A DNA stretch of 64,000 nt, from contig NZ_CP094351.1 in assembly GCF_022807995.1 (NCBI RefSeq), positions 4,309,001 to 4,373,000 on the forward strand, written 5' to 3'. Shown here one piece after another: positions 42,446 through 51,556 of this stretch. Position 1 is the stretch's first letter. Each line of letters begins with the position of its first letter. This DNA comes from Pseudomonas orientalis. Lineage in GTDB: Bacteria; Pseudomonadota; Gammaproteobacteria; Pseudomonadales; Pseudomonadaceae. The position numbers and the translations under genes were made by a program. The notes below the pieces were generated by a model. That model did not search any database and had not been told where the DNA came from. It saw only the letters and a list, made by a program, of their open reading frames with translations.

Positions 42446-43108
42446 TCATTGAGCCCGGCTTAGCCAGGCCTGCAATTGCGAAAAATGATCGATCGTAACC
42501 CTGGGCTCGTATTGCTGCAGGGCTTCCGCAGACTGGGCGCCATAGCTGACCGCCACGCTGTCCATACCCGCATTGCGCGCCATCATCAGGTCGAAGGAGG
42601 CATCGCCCACCATCAATGCCTGGCGCGGCGATACGCCGCAATGCGCCAGGATCTGCTCCAGCATCAGAGGGTGAGGTTTACTGGCAGTTTCATCCGCCGC
42701 GCGAGTGATATCGAAATAGTCTCCCCAGCCGTGCGCCTTGAGCACCCGATCCAGCCCGCGACGCGCCTTGCCCGTGGCGACGGCCAGGTAATAACCCTCG
42801 GCACGAAATGCTTGCAGCGACTGCACCACCCCCTCAAACAGCGGCGAAGGCTCGGCTTCCAGCGCAATGTAGTGCTCGGCGTAATGCTCACGGAAAGCGA
42901 CCAGCTCGGTGTCGGATATCTGCGGATACAGCGTGCGAATCGCTTCAGGCAAGCCCAGACCGATAATGCCCTTGACCGCCAGGTCGCTGCACAACTCGAA
43001 GCCCGAGCGGGTCGACGCCACGTGCATCGACTCAACGATGCGCCCAATGGAATTGGCCAGGGTGCCGTCCCAGTCGAAAATCAGCAGCTTGTAATCAAGG
43101 TGCGACAC
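42446..43108 (-). CDS. HAD-IA family phosphatase (Gph-like)
   Basis: A 220-residue HAD hydrolase: LLIFDWDGTLANSIGRIVES (catalytic Asp pair), VATGKARRGLDRVLKAHGWG, SKPHPLMLEQILAHCGVSPR and MVGDASFDLMMARNAGMDSV. It resembles phosphoglycolate phosphatase, but the substrate is not certain. It starts with GTG at 43108 and overlaps rluC by 14 bp, so co-translation is likely. Confidence 0.9.
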   Translation of the reverse strand: MSHLDYKLLIFDWDGTLANSIGRIVESMHVASTRSGFELCSDLAVKGIIGLGLPEAIRTLYPQISDTELVAFREHYAEHYIALEAEPSPLFEGVVQSLQAFRAEGYYLAVATGKARRGLDRVLKAHGWGDYFDITRAADETASKPHPLMLEQILAHCGVSPRQALMVGDASFDLMMARNAGMDSVAVSYGAQSAEALQQYEPRVTIDHFSQLQAWLSRAQ

Positions 43109-44054
43109 TCAGGCGCTCCACGGTCTTGGCCCACATTTCGTCGACCGGCGCCTGCAACTTCAGCTCGCCACCATCGGGCAGCGGCACGGTCAGCATGTAG
43201 GCGTGCAGGAACAGGCGCTTGCCGCCCAGGTCACGGATCTCCCTGGAGAAATCCTCGTCGCCGTATTTGGTGTCGCCAGCAATGCAGTGACCGGCATGCA
43301 GGGTGTGCACGCGAATCTGGTGGGTACGCCCGGTCACCGGCTTGGCCTCGACCAGCGTGGCGAAGTCGCCGAAGCGGCGCAGCACCTTGAACAGGGTCAG
43401 GGCCTCTTTGCCCTCCTCGTCCACTTCCACCATGCGCTCACCGGAGCGCAGGTTGCTCTTCTGCAACGGCGCCCGCACGCTCTTGATCGAACTGGCCCAG
43501 TTGCCGCGCACCAGCGCCATGTAGCGCTTGTCCACACCGTCGCCACGCAGGGCGGTGTGCAGGTGGCGCAACATGCTGCGCTTCTTGGCGATCATCAACA
43601 GGCCGGAGGTGTCGCGGTCCAGGCGATGGACCAGCTCCAGTTCCTTGGCATCGGGGCGCAACTGGCGGAAGGCTTCGATCACACCGAATGTCAGGCCGCT
43701 GCCGCCGTGAACGGCAATGCCGCAGGGCTTGTTGATCACAATGAGTTTGTTATCTTCGAACACGATCGACGCTTCCAGGCGCTGCAGCAAGCCCTGGGCG
43801 AGCGGCACGGGCTCGTCGCGCTCAGGCACGCGCACCGGCGGCACACGGACGATATCGCCCGCCTGCAGCTTGTACTCGGGCTTGATCCGGCCCTTGTTCA
43901 CCCGCACCTCGCCTTTGCGCAGGATGCGGTAGATCAAGGTCTTGGGCACGCCTTTGAGCCTGGCCAGGAGAAAATTATCGATGCGTTGGCCGGCATATTC
44001 CGGCGAGACCTCGAGCAGCTGGACGCTGGGGGTCTGGGGGGCGGTAGTGGTCAT
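43095..44054 (-). CDS. rluC: 23S rRNA pseudouridine synthase RluC
   Basis: A 319-residue RluA-family enzyme: N-terminal S4 domain (QRIDNFLLARLKGVPKTLIY, RKGEVRVNKGRIKPEYKLQA) and catalytic motif ELVHRLDRDTSGLLMIAKKR (catalytic Asp in HRLDRDTSG), then VTGRTHQIRVHTLHAGHCIA. It modifies U955, U2504 and U2580 in E. coli 23S rRNA. Divergent from rne, the same arrangement as PAO1 PA2975/PA2976. Confidence 0.95.
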   Translation of the reverse strand: MTTTAPQTPSVQLLEVSPEYAGQRIDNFLLARLKGVPKTLIYRILRKGEVRVNKGRIKPEYKLQAGDIVRVPPVRVPERDEPVPLAQGLLQRLEASIVFEDNKLIVINKPCGIAVHGGSGLTFGVIEAFRQLRPDAKELELVHRLDRDTSGLLMIAKKRSMLRHLHTALRGDGVDKRYMALVRGNWASSIKSVRAPLQKSNLRSGERMVEVDEEGKEALTLFKVLRRFGDFATLVEAKPVTGRTHQIRVHTLHAGHCIAGDTKYGDEDFSREIRDLGGKRLFLHAYMLTVPLPDGGELKLQAPVDEMWAKTVERLSVAP

Positions 44055-44812
44055 GGCGGCGATGATAACAATTTTTTATGGAATTGAAGCACTTAATCAT
44101 TGCTGCTATAGTCGCGAACGCCGCCAAAAGCGGCCTGGACAGAGGACTTGCGGCAAACTGCCGGCCCTGACCATCGCAATTCATCAGGACGCGAGGCCGT
44201 CCTACGGGGCGTTCGCCACCCTGGAAGGCTTGGGATTGTAACAAGCGCAGGTGACATGAGGCCTGAAGCGAGTGCGATACGCAGAGTGAATACTCGCGTT
44301 TTGCGCCGATATTTACGGCCAGTTCACAAAGTGCAGTCAGTCTTGAGCCAGACCATGGCGAATGCTTCGGAAACAACGCCTGTTAAGAGCCGGGTGAGAG
44401 CGCAATCGCCCACACCTGGTCTTGTTTAGCCATGAGCGTGGACTCCCCTTTGGAGAACACGGTAAATGCCAACCCGCTGCGGATTCTGCGCGCGGCAGCA
44501 CCCGAATTATCAGGGATACGTGTAGGGTGGAGATGCACAACCGTCGGACCGTGTAGCACTAGGCTTATATTTAGACGCTTCATCTCGTCCACAGTCGCCG
44601 GTTGATTCCTCCTCCTGACCTTAGCTTTTGTTGAAGTGGTGCCTTTGTCACCACCGCTAACAAGCAGGACGCGTCCGTCGCGATTCCCGCCCAATTGGCA
44701 GGTTTTGCTGGACACTGGAGTGGCCAACCACTCTTGACGCACCTGACACCGACCGTGAGAAGTCGTGTGTGCCGAACGCCGTTTCCGGCAGCCCGGAAAC
44801 CGACGGTACAAC
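44055..44812. other. 758-bp divergent region and rne leader
   Basis: No protein gene. It must contain the rluC promoter at its left end and the rne promoter plus a long rne 5' leader. Several GC-rich hairpins are visible, the last one immediately before the rne start codon. A minus-strand frame here has no coding character. Confidence 0.7.
44380..44812 (+). ncRNA. Candidate structured rne 5' leader
   Basis: RNase E controls its own mRNA through the leader in enterobacteria, and a conserved leader motif (rne-II) has been described for pseudomonads. This stretch holds hairpins such as GGTGCCTTTGTCACCACC and the strong GTTTCCGG-CAGC-CCGGAAAC stem (44781-44800). Boundaries are estimated; the match to rne-II was not tested. 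Confidence 0.5.
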
Positions 44813-47800
44813 ATGAAAAGAATGCTGATTAACGCAACTCAACCCGAAGAGTTGCGTGTTGCACTGGTAGATGGCCAGCGCCTCTACGACCTGGATATCG
44901 AATCCGGTGCACGCGAGCAAAAGAAGGCCAACATATATAAAGGCCGTATTACTCGCATCGAACCAAGCCTTGAGGCTGCCTTTGTCGATTTCGGCTCCGA
45001 GCGCCACGGCTTCCTGCCCCTCAAGGAAATCTCCCGCGAGTACTTCAAGAAAGCCCCTGAAGGCCGCGTGAACATCAAGGACGTCCTGAGCGAAGGCCAG
45101 GAAGTCATCGTCCAGGTCGAGAAAGAAGAACGTGGCAACAAGGGCGCCGCCCTGACCACCTTCATCAGCCTGGCCGGCCGTTACCTGGTGCTGATGCCGA
45201 ACAACCCGCGTGCCGGCGGCATCTCCCGTCGCATCGAAGGCGAAGAGCGCAACGAACTGCGTGAAGCACTGAACGGCCTGATCGCACCGGCCGACATGGG
45301 CCTGATCGTGCGCACTGCAGGCCTTGGCCGCAGCAGCGAAGAAATGCAGTGGGACCTCGACTACCTGCTGCAACTGTGGACCGCCATCAAAGAAGCCTCG
45401 CTGGATCGTTCCGCGCCATTCCTGATCTACCAGGAAAGCAACGTGATCATCCGCGCCATCCGCGATTATCTGCGCCAGGACATCGGCGAAGTGCTGATCG
45501 ACAGCGTTGAAGCCCAGGACGAAGCCCTGACCTTCATCCGCCAGGTGATGCCGCAGTACGCCAGCAAGATCAAGCTCTACGAAGACAGCGTGCCGCTGTT
45601 CAACCGTTTCCAGATCGAAAGCCAGATCGAGACCGCCTTCCAGCGCGTGGTCGAACTGCCTTCCGGCGGCTCCATCGTGATCGACCCGACCGAAGCCCTG
45701 GTGTCCATCGACATCAACTCGGCGCGCGCCACGAAGGGTAGCGACATCGAAGAAACTGCCCTGCAGACCAACCTGGAAGCGGCTGAAGAAATCGCCCGCC
45801 AACTGCGCCTGCGTGATATCGGCGGCCTGATCGTGATCGACTTCATCGACATGACCCCGGCCAAGAACCAGCGCGCCGTGGAAGAGAAAGTCCGCGAATG
45901 CCTGGAAGCTGACCGCGCCCGTGTACAAGTGGGCCGTATCTCGCGCTTCGGCCTGCTGGAAATGTCCCGTCAGCGCCTGCGTCCATCCCTGGGCGAGAGC
46001 AGCGGCATCGTCTGCCCGCGTTGCAACGGCACCGGCATCATCCGTGACGTTGAATCGCTGTCGCTCGCGATCCTGCGCCTGATCGAAGAAGAAGCCCTGA
46101 AAGACCGCACTGCCGAAGTTCGCGCACAAGTGCCGATCCCGGTTGCCGCCTTCCTGCTCAACGAAAAACGCAACTCGATCACCAAGATCGAACTGCGCAC
46201 CCGTGCCCGTATCGTCATCCTGCCGAACGATCACCTCGAGACGCCGCACTTCGAAGTGCAGCGCCTGCGCGATGACAGCCCGGAAGCCCACAGCGGCCAG
46301 TCCAGCTACGAAATCGCCGCAGCGGCCGCCGAAGTGGAAGAAGTCCAGCCGGCTGCGGCGACCCGCACCCTGGTCCGCCAGGAAGCCGCCGTGAAAACCG
46401 CACCGGCCCGCGCCAATGCACCGGTACCGGCCGAAGCGGCTGCTCCGGTTGCCGCGCCGGCCGCCCTGCCTGAGCCAAGCCTGTTCAAAGGCCTGGTGAA
46501 GTCGCTGGTCAGCCTGTTCGCCACCAAGGAAGAACCTGCTGCCCCGGTTGTGGTTGAAAAAGCCGCTGCCGAACGCCCTGCGCGTAACGAAGAGCGTCGC
46601 AACGGTCGTCAGCAGAGCCGTAACCGTAACGGGCGTCGTGACGAAGAGCGCAAGCCGCGCGAAGAACGTGCCCCGCGTGAAGAGCGCGCGCCACGTGAAG
46701 AGCGTGCACCTCGCGAAGCCCGTGAAGAAACCCCGGCCGTGGCCCGTGAAGAACGCGCGCCACGCGAAGAGCGTGCGCGTACCCCACGTGCCCCGCGCGA
46801 AGATCGCAAGCCGCGCGGCGAGCGTGAAGAGCGTGTACGTGAACTGCGCGAGCCCCTGGACGCGGCGCCTGCCGTCGCCGCTGCTACTGCTACTGCCACT
46901 GCCACCGAAGAACGCCCGGCCCGCCAGCCGCGTGAAGAGCGCGCGCCACGTGAGGAACGTCAACCACGCGCCCCGCGTGAAGAGCGTCAACCGCGCGCCG
47001 AACAGGCCGCTGCCGCCAGTGAAGAAGAAGTGCTGACCGGCGAAGAGCAACTGCAGGAAGAGGGCCAGGACAACGCCGAAGGCGATCGCCCACGCCGCCG
47101 TTCCCGTGGTCAGCGTCGTCGCAGCAATCGTCGTGAGCGTCAGCGTGATGCCAACGGCAACGTGATCGAAGGCTCGGAAGAAGCCGGCGAGAACGCAGAA
47201 GCCGCCAACAACGAGCCTACCGGTGCCGACCTGGCTGCCGGCCTGGCCGTGACTGCTGCCGTTGCCAGCTCGGTCATCAGCGCTCCTGCCGAAGCCCAGG
47301 CTCATGAGCAGGCTGAACGCGCTACCGCTGCTGTCGAAGAGACCGCTGCTGCAGAAGCGCCCGCTGCCGAGACCCCAGTGGTTGAAGCACCGGTGGTCGA
47401 AGCCACTACCCCAATCGAAACCCCAGTGGTTCCGGAAGTGGAAGTGGCACCGGTTCGCGACGCTCAACCCGTGACCGAAGTGGTTGCCGTTGAAGTCGCC
47501 CCGGTCGTCGAGCCTGAGCCAGTGGTTGAAGCCGTTGTTGAAGCGCCGGCTGTCGAAGAAGCCGCCCCGGTCGTGCGTGAAGTTCGCGAAGAACAGACCG
47601 CCTTCCACTGGACTGCCGAACCTGCCGCGCCGGTAGAAGCGCCAGCGCCTGCGCCGGTGGTCGAAGAAGCGCAGGCTCCGGTTGCCGAAGTCATGGTTGC
47701 CGAGCCTGCCCCAGTCGTTGAGCCCGCCCCGGTGATCGAACCAATGGCGGTCGCCGAGCCTGCGCCGGTGGTCGAAACCCCCGTGGTAGCCGAAGTCGCT

Positions 47801-47971
47801 GCCCCGGCGGTTGAAACTGCACCTGCCAGTGCACTGACTGAAAACGGCCGTGCGCCGAACGATCCACGTGAAGTGCGTCGTCGCCGCAAGGAAGCCGAGG
47901 CTGCCGCTGCTGCTGCAGCGTTAGAGCACAAGGCCCAGGAAGAAGAGCACGAGCCTAAACCCCTCGTCTGA
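44813..47971 (+). CDS. rne: Ribonuclease E
   Basis: A 1052-residue endonuclease that initiates mRNA decay and rRNA/tRNA processing and scaffolds the degradosome. The N-terminal half is conserved: MKRMLINATQPEELRVALVD, S1 domain (about 38-125), catalytic IDINSARATKGSDIEETALQ and IGGLIVIDFIDM (metal Asp residues), and zinc-link CPRCNGTGIIRD. The C-terminal half (about 500-1052) is disordered: Arg/Glu-rich repeats of the REERAP type (about 605-750), then a long V/E/A/P-rich stretch and a basic end. Ribosome site weak, consistent with leader control. Confidence 0.97.
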   Translation: MKRMLINATQPEELRVALVDGQRLYDLDIESGAREQKKANIYKGRITRIEPSLEAAFVDFGSERHGFLPLKEISREYFKKAPEGRVNIKDVLSEGQEVIVQVEKEERGNKGAALTTFISLAGRYLVLMPNNPRAGGISRRIEGEERNELREALNGLIAPADMGLIVRTAGLGRSSEEMQWDLDYLLQLWTAIKEASLDRSAPFLIYQESNVIIRAIRDYLRQDIGEVLIDSVEAQDEALTFIRQVMPQYASKIKLYEDSVPLFNRFQIESQIETAFQRVVELPSGGSIVIDPTEALVSIDINSARATKGSDIEETALQTNLEAAEEIARQLRLRDIGGLIVIDFIDMTPAKNQRAVEEKVRECLEADRARVQVGRISRFGLLEMSRQRLRPSLGESSGIVCPRCNGTGIIRDVESLSLAILRLIEEEALKDRTAEVRAQVPIPVAAFLLNEKRNSITKIELRTRARIVILPNDHLETPHFEVQRLRDDSPEAHSGQSSYEIAAAAAEVEEVQPAAATRTLVRQEAAVKTAPARANAPVPAEAAAPVAAPAALPEPSLFKGLVKSLVSLFATKEEPAAPVVVEKAAAERPARNEERRNGRQQSRNRNGRRDEERKPREERAPREERAPREERAPREAREETPAVAREERAPREERARTPRAPREDRKPRGEREERVRELREPLDAAPAVAAATATATATEERPARQPREERAPREERQPRAPREERQPRAEQAAAASEEEVLTGEEQLQEEGQDNAEGDRPRRRSRGQRRRSNRRERQRDANGNVIEGSEEAGENAEAANNEPTGADLAAGLAVTAAVASSVISAPAEAQAHEQAERATAAVEETAAAEAPAAETPVVEAPVVEATTPIETPVVPEVEVAPVRDAQPVTEVVAVEVAPVVEPEPVVEAVVEAPAVEEAAPVVREVREEQTAFHWTAEPAAPVEAPAPAPVVEEAQAPVAEVMVAEPAPVVEPAPVIEPMAVAEPAPVVETPVVAEVAAPAVETAPASALTENGRAPNDPREVRRRRKEAEAAAAAAALEHKAQEEEHEPKPLV

Positions 47972-47984
47972 TTCCATCGGCCAT

Positions 47985-48022
47985 TAAAAAGCCCCGCCTG
48001 AGTGATCAGGCGGGGCTTTTTA
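47985..48022 (+). terminator. Intrinsic terminator of rne
   Basis: AAAAAGCCCCGCCTG / CAGGCGGGGCTTTTT stem, 14 bp after the stop; good T-run on both strands. Confidence 0.92.
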
Positions 48023-48068
48023 TTCAAATCGAAAAACGGAAAACTGAATGATCACATTCGATGTGCAT

Positions 48069-48296
48069 TCACCATCCCATGCCTCCCGACATCTTATCGT
48101 AACGATTTGACGCTTGTTCAAGGAGTCGTTGCCCAGAACTGAGCGGCATCATAGGCCTGCTTTTTTCCGAAGAGTGCCCTTGAGTTTTCGATTCTTCCTT
48201 GACTTCGGTTTTTGAATTATTCGACGTGCTGGAAGCAGACGTGGACTGAGTCGCTGGAGGGATGAAGGGCTGTGAAGAGCCTGGACTGACTTTCAT
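48069..48296 (-). CDS. Ser-rich small hypothetical protein (75 aa)
   Basis: A 75-residue protein (MKVSPGSSQPFIPPATQSTS, NNSKTEVKEESKTQGHSSEK, ending YDKMSGGMGW), rich in Ser, Thr, Gln and Lys, without a classical signal peptide or known domain. A GGAG site sits 9 nt before the ATG at 48296. Base composition is lower in GC than its neighbours. The Ser/Pro-rich start lacking acidic residues is reminiscent of type III secretion signals, but no HrpL box was found upstream. Confidence 0.5.
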   Translation of the reverse strand: MKVSPGSSQPFIPPATQSTSASSTSNNSKTEVKEESKTQGHSSEKSRPMMPLSSGQRLLEQASNRYDKMSGGMGW

Positions 48297-48420
48297 GGCT
48301 ATTACTCCGTGCTTGCAATTAAAGAGCTCTGGAGCCGTACTCCAGAGGCCCTCATTTAAGTGCGAGCCCCTGCATTGCAACCATCAGACCGCATGCAATT
48401 GAGTATCGGAAGACGCCACC

Positions 48421-49017
48421 TCAACTCGTAGGCACACGTACCTGCTCCCATTGCAGACCAGTCGGCACATCAACATCCCACAACACACCGGGGTCTATCA
48501 CATTCACCGGCGTAACCTGAAAAGCAGCGAATAAAGGCCTGGCTCCGCCATCCCCGGACAATTCCATCAGTGCTTGAGCACACCCCCTTCCGAAGGCCAC
48601 AGGATGCCCATACTTTTCCGTATGGACGGGCACCCGGATGGTATCGACGGTCAGTCCAGCGACCACGCTTTCAATCGTGGAGGTCAGAATGAATGGCATA
48701 TCTCCCAGCACTATCAACCAACCCTCGGCGTCGCTACTGGCCGCAACGGCTCGCGCGATGCTGTCAGCCATGCCTGTGGAGCTCAGTGTCAGCACCTGGC
48801 AACCGCGTGTTTGTCCGAGACGTATGATTTCAGCCTGGTCATACGCGGTTACCACCAAGCGCCTGCCCACACTGGGGGGCAAGTTGACGAGCACGTGGTC
48901 GAGCACCGAGCGCGTCACCCCGTCACGGCCCACGCAAGAGGCCAACAGTTTGTCCTGTCCCGTCACGGCACGAAAACGACTGCTGCGCCCCGCTGCCAGG
49001 ATAATTGCGGCGATCAA
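48421..49017 (-). CDS. MocA/MobA-like nucleotidyltransferase
   Basis: A 198-residue NTP-transferase-fold protein: IILAAGRSSRFRAVTGQDKL (nucleotide-binding), STGMADSIARAVAASSDAEG, LIVLGDMPFILTST (metal Asp) and VPVHTEKYGHPVAFGRG. It is like molybdenum-cofactor cytidylyltransferase. The start is probably TTG at 49017, overlapping the XdhC-type stop. Paired with an XdhC-family gene, it probably matures a molybdo-hydroxylase encoded elsewhere. Confidence 0.87.
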   Translation of the reverse strand: MIAAIILAAGRSSRFRAVTGQDKLLASCVGRDGVTRSVLDHVLVNLPPSVGRRLVVTAYDQAEIIRLGQTRGCQVLTLSSTGMADSIARAVAASSDAEGWLIVLGDMPFILTSTIESVVAGLTVDTIRVPVHTEKYGHPVAFGRGCAQALMELSGDGGARPLFAAFQVTPVNVIDPGVLWDVDVPTGLQWEQVRVPTS

Positions 49018-50000
49018 CCGGCCACCACCGCATCCGATCTTTTATGTGCCTGCTGCACGCCGTTCTTGATCGCGACGATTTGCGCCATCAGCGACAGGGC
49101 AATTTCCGCCGGCGTATGGCTGCCGATGTGCAAGCCGATGGGCCCATGCAAACGCGCAATCGCTTCTGCCGACAGCCCCAGCGTCGCCAGGTTTTCCCGT
49201 CGTTTCTGAGTGTTGACCCGCGAACCGAGGGCGCCGATGTAGAATGCGCTGGAATTCAACGCCGTGAGCAAGGCCATGTCATCCAGGCGTGGGTCGTGGG
49301 TCAGACAGACGATAGCCGTGCGTTCATCGGTCTGGATATTGAGCACCGCCTCATCGGGCATGCCCGGCACGAAACGGCCGTGGTGTTCCTCCCAGCCATA
49401 CACAAACTCTTCACGCGGATCGCAGATCAGCACTTCGAAGTCGAGCAAGCGCGCCATTTCCGCGACGTAGCGTGACAGCTGCCCGGCGCCGATCAACAGC
49501 AGTCGCCAGCGTGGCCCATAGATGGCGCGCAGACACTGCTCGTCAAAGGTCACCCCATCGGTCTTGCTCGCGGCGCTGAGGGTCACGTTGCCAGTGGCCA
49601 GGTCCAGCTCCCGCGCCACGATTTGATGATCCTCGCAGCGTGCGAGCAATTGCTCGACCCACGCCCAGTCGTCCACCCGCTCTTCGGTCAGGCGCAGGGT
49701 GCCGCCGCAGGGTAGGCCGAAGCGCGCCGCCTCATCGCGGGTGACGCCGTAGGTCACCAACTGCACCGGCGGGCCGTCATCTGGCAAACGGCCATCCTGC
49801 AAGCGCGCGATCAAGTCATCCTCGATGCAGCCGCCGGACACCGAGCCGATCACCACCCCGTCGCCACGCAAGGCCAACATCGCCCCCGGCGGGCGCGGGG
49901 CGCTGCCCCAGGTCTGCACCACGCTGTACAACACCACACGCTGCCCGGCACGGCGCCATTCCAGCACGCTGCGCAGGACATTCAGATCCACACTGTCCAC
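49014..50000 (-). CDS. XdhC/CoxI-family molybdoenzyme maturation factor
   Basis: A 328-residue protein. The N-terminal XdhC_CoxI domain shows VLYSVVQTWGSAPRPPGAML, GVVIGSVSGGCIEDDLIARL and LPCGGTLRLTEE. The C-terminal Rossmann domain shows LLLIGAGQLSRYVAEMARLL, AIVCLTHDPRLDDMALLTAL, YIGALGSRVNTQKRRENLAT and IGLHIGSHTPAEIALSLMAQ. It delivers sulfurated Moco to xanthine-dehydrogenase-like enzymes. Start GTG at 50000 because GGGAGG lies just upstream. Operon with the MocA-like gene. Confidence 0.9.
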   Translation of the reverse strand: MDSVDLNVLRSVLEWRRAGQRVVLYSVVQTWGSAPRPPGAMLALRGDGVVIGSVSGGCIEDDLIARLQDGRLPDDGPPVQLVTYGVTRDEAARFGLPCGGTLRLTEERVDDWAWVEQLLARCEDHQIVARELDLATGNVTLSAASKTDGVTFDEQCLRAIYGPRWRLLLIGAGQLSRYVAEMARLLDFEVLICDPREEFVYGWEEHHGRFVPGMPDEAVLNIQTDERTAIVCLTHDPRLDDMALLTALNSSAFYIGALGSRVNTQKRRENLATLGLSAEAIARLHGPIGLHIGSHTPAEIALSLMAQIVAIKNGVQQAHKRSDAVVAG

Positions 50001-50075
50001 AAAACCTCCCGCAAGCGTTTCAACCGATTCATTTACTGTAAAACAAAAGCCACTGTCGTGACGCGCCAGAAACGC

Positions 50076-50102
50076 AAACGCCCCGAACCAGTCGGGGCGT
50101 TT
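50076..50102 (-). terminator. Intrinsic terminator, orientation minus
   Basis: AAACGCCCCGA / TCGGGGCGTTT stem, 39 bp past the dctA stop. Only a short T-stretch, so moderate. Confidence 0.65.
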
Positions 50103-50140
50103 GTGTGTGGCTGTCGGCGTTAGTTCACGCCATCTGCAGC

Positions 50141-51472
50141 TTACTTGACCACAGGTGCAGGGCCTTCGGCCACGCCCAGGTCGTCGATTTCGCGGGTTTC
50201 GGAGATACCGGTACCGCCGGATGCCAGCTCGCTTTGCAGCTTGTCGGTGTCCAGTTCCTTGACCCACTTGGCCACAACGATGGTGGCAACGGCGTTACCC
50301 ACCAGGTTGGTCAGCGCGCGGGCTTCGGACATGAAGCGGTCGATACCCAGGATCAGCGCCAAGCCGGCAACCGGCAGGTGGCCGACAGCCGACAGGGTGG
50401 CAGCCAGCACGATGAAGCCCGAGCCGGTCACACCTGCAGCGCCCTTGGAGGACAGCAGCAGCACCAGCAGCAGGGTAATCTGGTGGGTGATGTCCATGTG
50501 GGTGTCGGTCGCCTGGGCGATGAACACGGCGGCCATGGTCAGGTAGATCGACGTACCGTCCAGGTTGAACGAGTAGCCGGTCGGGATCACCAGGCCAACC
50601 ACGGATTTTTTCGCGCCCAGGCGCTCCATCTTGATCAGCATGCGCGGCAGTGCGGATTCGGAAGACGAAGTCCCCAGCACGATCAGCAGCTCTTCGCGGA
50701 TATAGCGAATCAGCTTCAATACGCTGAAGCCGTGGGCGCGGCAGATGGCGCCCAGCACCACCACCACGAACAGCACGCAGGTGATGTAGAAGCAGATCAT
50801 CAACTGACCCAGCTGCACCAGGGAACCTACACCGTAGGCACCGATGGTGAATGCCATGGCGCCCAGCGCACCGATGGGCGCCAGCTTCATGATCATGTTG
50901 ATGATGTTGAACATCACGTGGGCGAAACGATCGATGAAGTCCAGCACCGGCTTGCCGTAGGCACCCAGGCGGTGCAGGGCGAAACCGAAGATCACCGAGA
51001 ACATCAGCACTTGCAGGATGTCGCCGTTGGCGAAGGCGCCGACGATGGTGTTCGGAATGACGTTGAGGATAAAGCCGACGATGCTCTGGTCTTTACCGGC
51101 AGTCACGTAGGCCGCGACTTTGGACGCATCCAGGGTTGCCACGTCGATGTGCATGCCGGCGCCCGGCTGCACGACGTTGACCACGATCAGGCCGATCAGC
51201 AAGGCAATGGTGGAAACGACTTCGAAATACAGCAACGCGTAGCCGCCGGTTTTGCCCACCGATTTCATGCTCTGCATGCCAGCGATGCCGCTGACCACGG
51301 TGCAGAAAATGATCGGGGCGATGACCATTTTGATCAGCTTGATAAAGCCGTCACCCAGTGGCTTGAGGGCCACGCCGGTCTGCGGGTAGAAGTGACCGAG
51401 CAAAATACCGATAACGATTGCGACGATCACCTGGAAATACAGGGATTTGTAGATTGGCTGACGAGTCGTCAT
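50141..51472 (-). CDS. dctA: C4-dicarboxylate transporter DctA
   Basis: A 443-residue sodium/proton-dicarboxylate symporter: MTTRQPIYKSLYFQVIVAIV, GDGFIKLIKMVIAPIIFCTV, serine-rich loop GTSSSESALPRMLIKMERLG, VIPTGYSFNLDGTSIYLTMA and LLSSKGAAGVTGSGFIVLAA. It imports succinate, fumarate and malate. Start at 51472 with GAGGA; the upstream frame extension is not coding. A copy of the GGCGGATATCCGCC-like palindrome lies 27 bp before the start. Confidence 0.96.
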   Translation of the reverse strand: MTTRQPIYKSLYFQVIVAIVIGILLGHFYPQTGVALKPLGDGFIKLIKMVIAPIIFCTVVSGIAGMQSMKSVGKTGGYALLYFEVVSTIALLIGLIVVNVVQPGAGMHIDVATLDASKVAAYVTAGKDQSIVGFILNVIPNTIVGAFANGDILQVLMFSVIFGFALHRLGAYGKPVLDFIDRFAHVMFNIINMIMKLAPIGALGAMAFTIGAYGVGSLVQLGQLMICFYITCVLFVVVVLGAICRAHGFSVLKLIRYIREELLIVLGTSSSESALPRMLIKMERLGAKKSVVGLVIPTGYSFNLDGTSIYLTMAAVFIAQATDTHMDITHQITLLLVLLLSSKGAAGVTGSGFIVLAATLSAVGHLPVAGLALILGIDRFMSEARALTNLVGNAVATIVVAKWVKELDTDKLQSELASGGTGISETREIDDLGVAEGPAPVVK

Positions 51473-51498
51473 TGCAAAGTTCCTCAATCGCACCGTGT

Positions 51499-51512
51499 GG
51501 CAAATATCCGCC
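51499..51512. promoter_or_regulatory. Operator-like motif near dctA
   Basis: GGCAAATATCCGCC, 12 of 14 identical to the perfect palindrome at 51741. It is 26 bp from the dctA start, a position suited to repression. Confidence 0.5.
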
Positions 51513-51538
51513 ATTGCCCACGACACTTGAATTGCGAA

Positions 51539-51556
51539 CCCTCCTGCACTGGAGGG
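51539..51556. promoter_or_regulatory. Inverted repeat CCCTCC-N6-GGAGGG
   Basis: Perfect 6-bp arms around TGCACT, 67 bp upstream of dctA. Could be an operator; no regulator assigned. Confidence 0.35.

Noticed and set aside
44657..47608. 983-residue minus-strand open frame antisense to rne
   Set aside because: Its product is Phe/Gly/Arg low-complexity and arises from the codon pattern of the rne repeats; rne is certain on the other strand.
48297..48420. Search for a HrpL box before the Ser-rich small gene
   Set aside because: No GGAAC...CCAC pair found in the 124 bp upstream, so an effector call is not supported by regulation.
51499..51513. Possible sigma-54 promoter of dctA (TGGCGG...TTGCC on the minus strand)
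   Set aside because: GG-to-GC spacing is 9 rather than 10, the bases overlap the palindromic motif, and the position is too close to the start codon.
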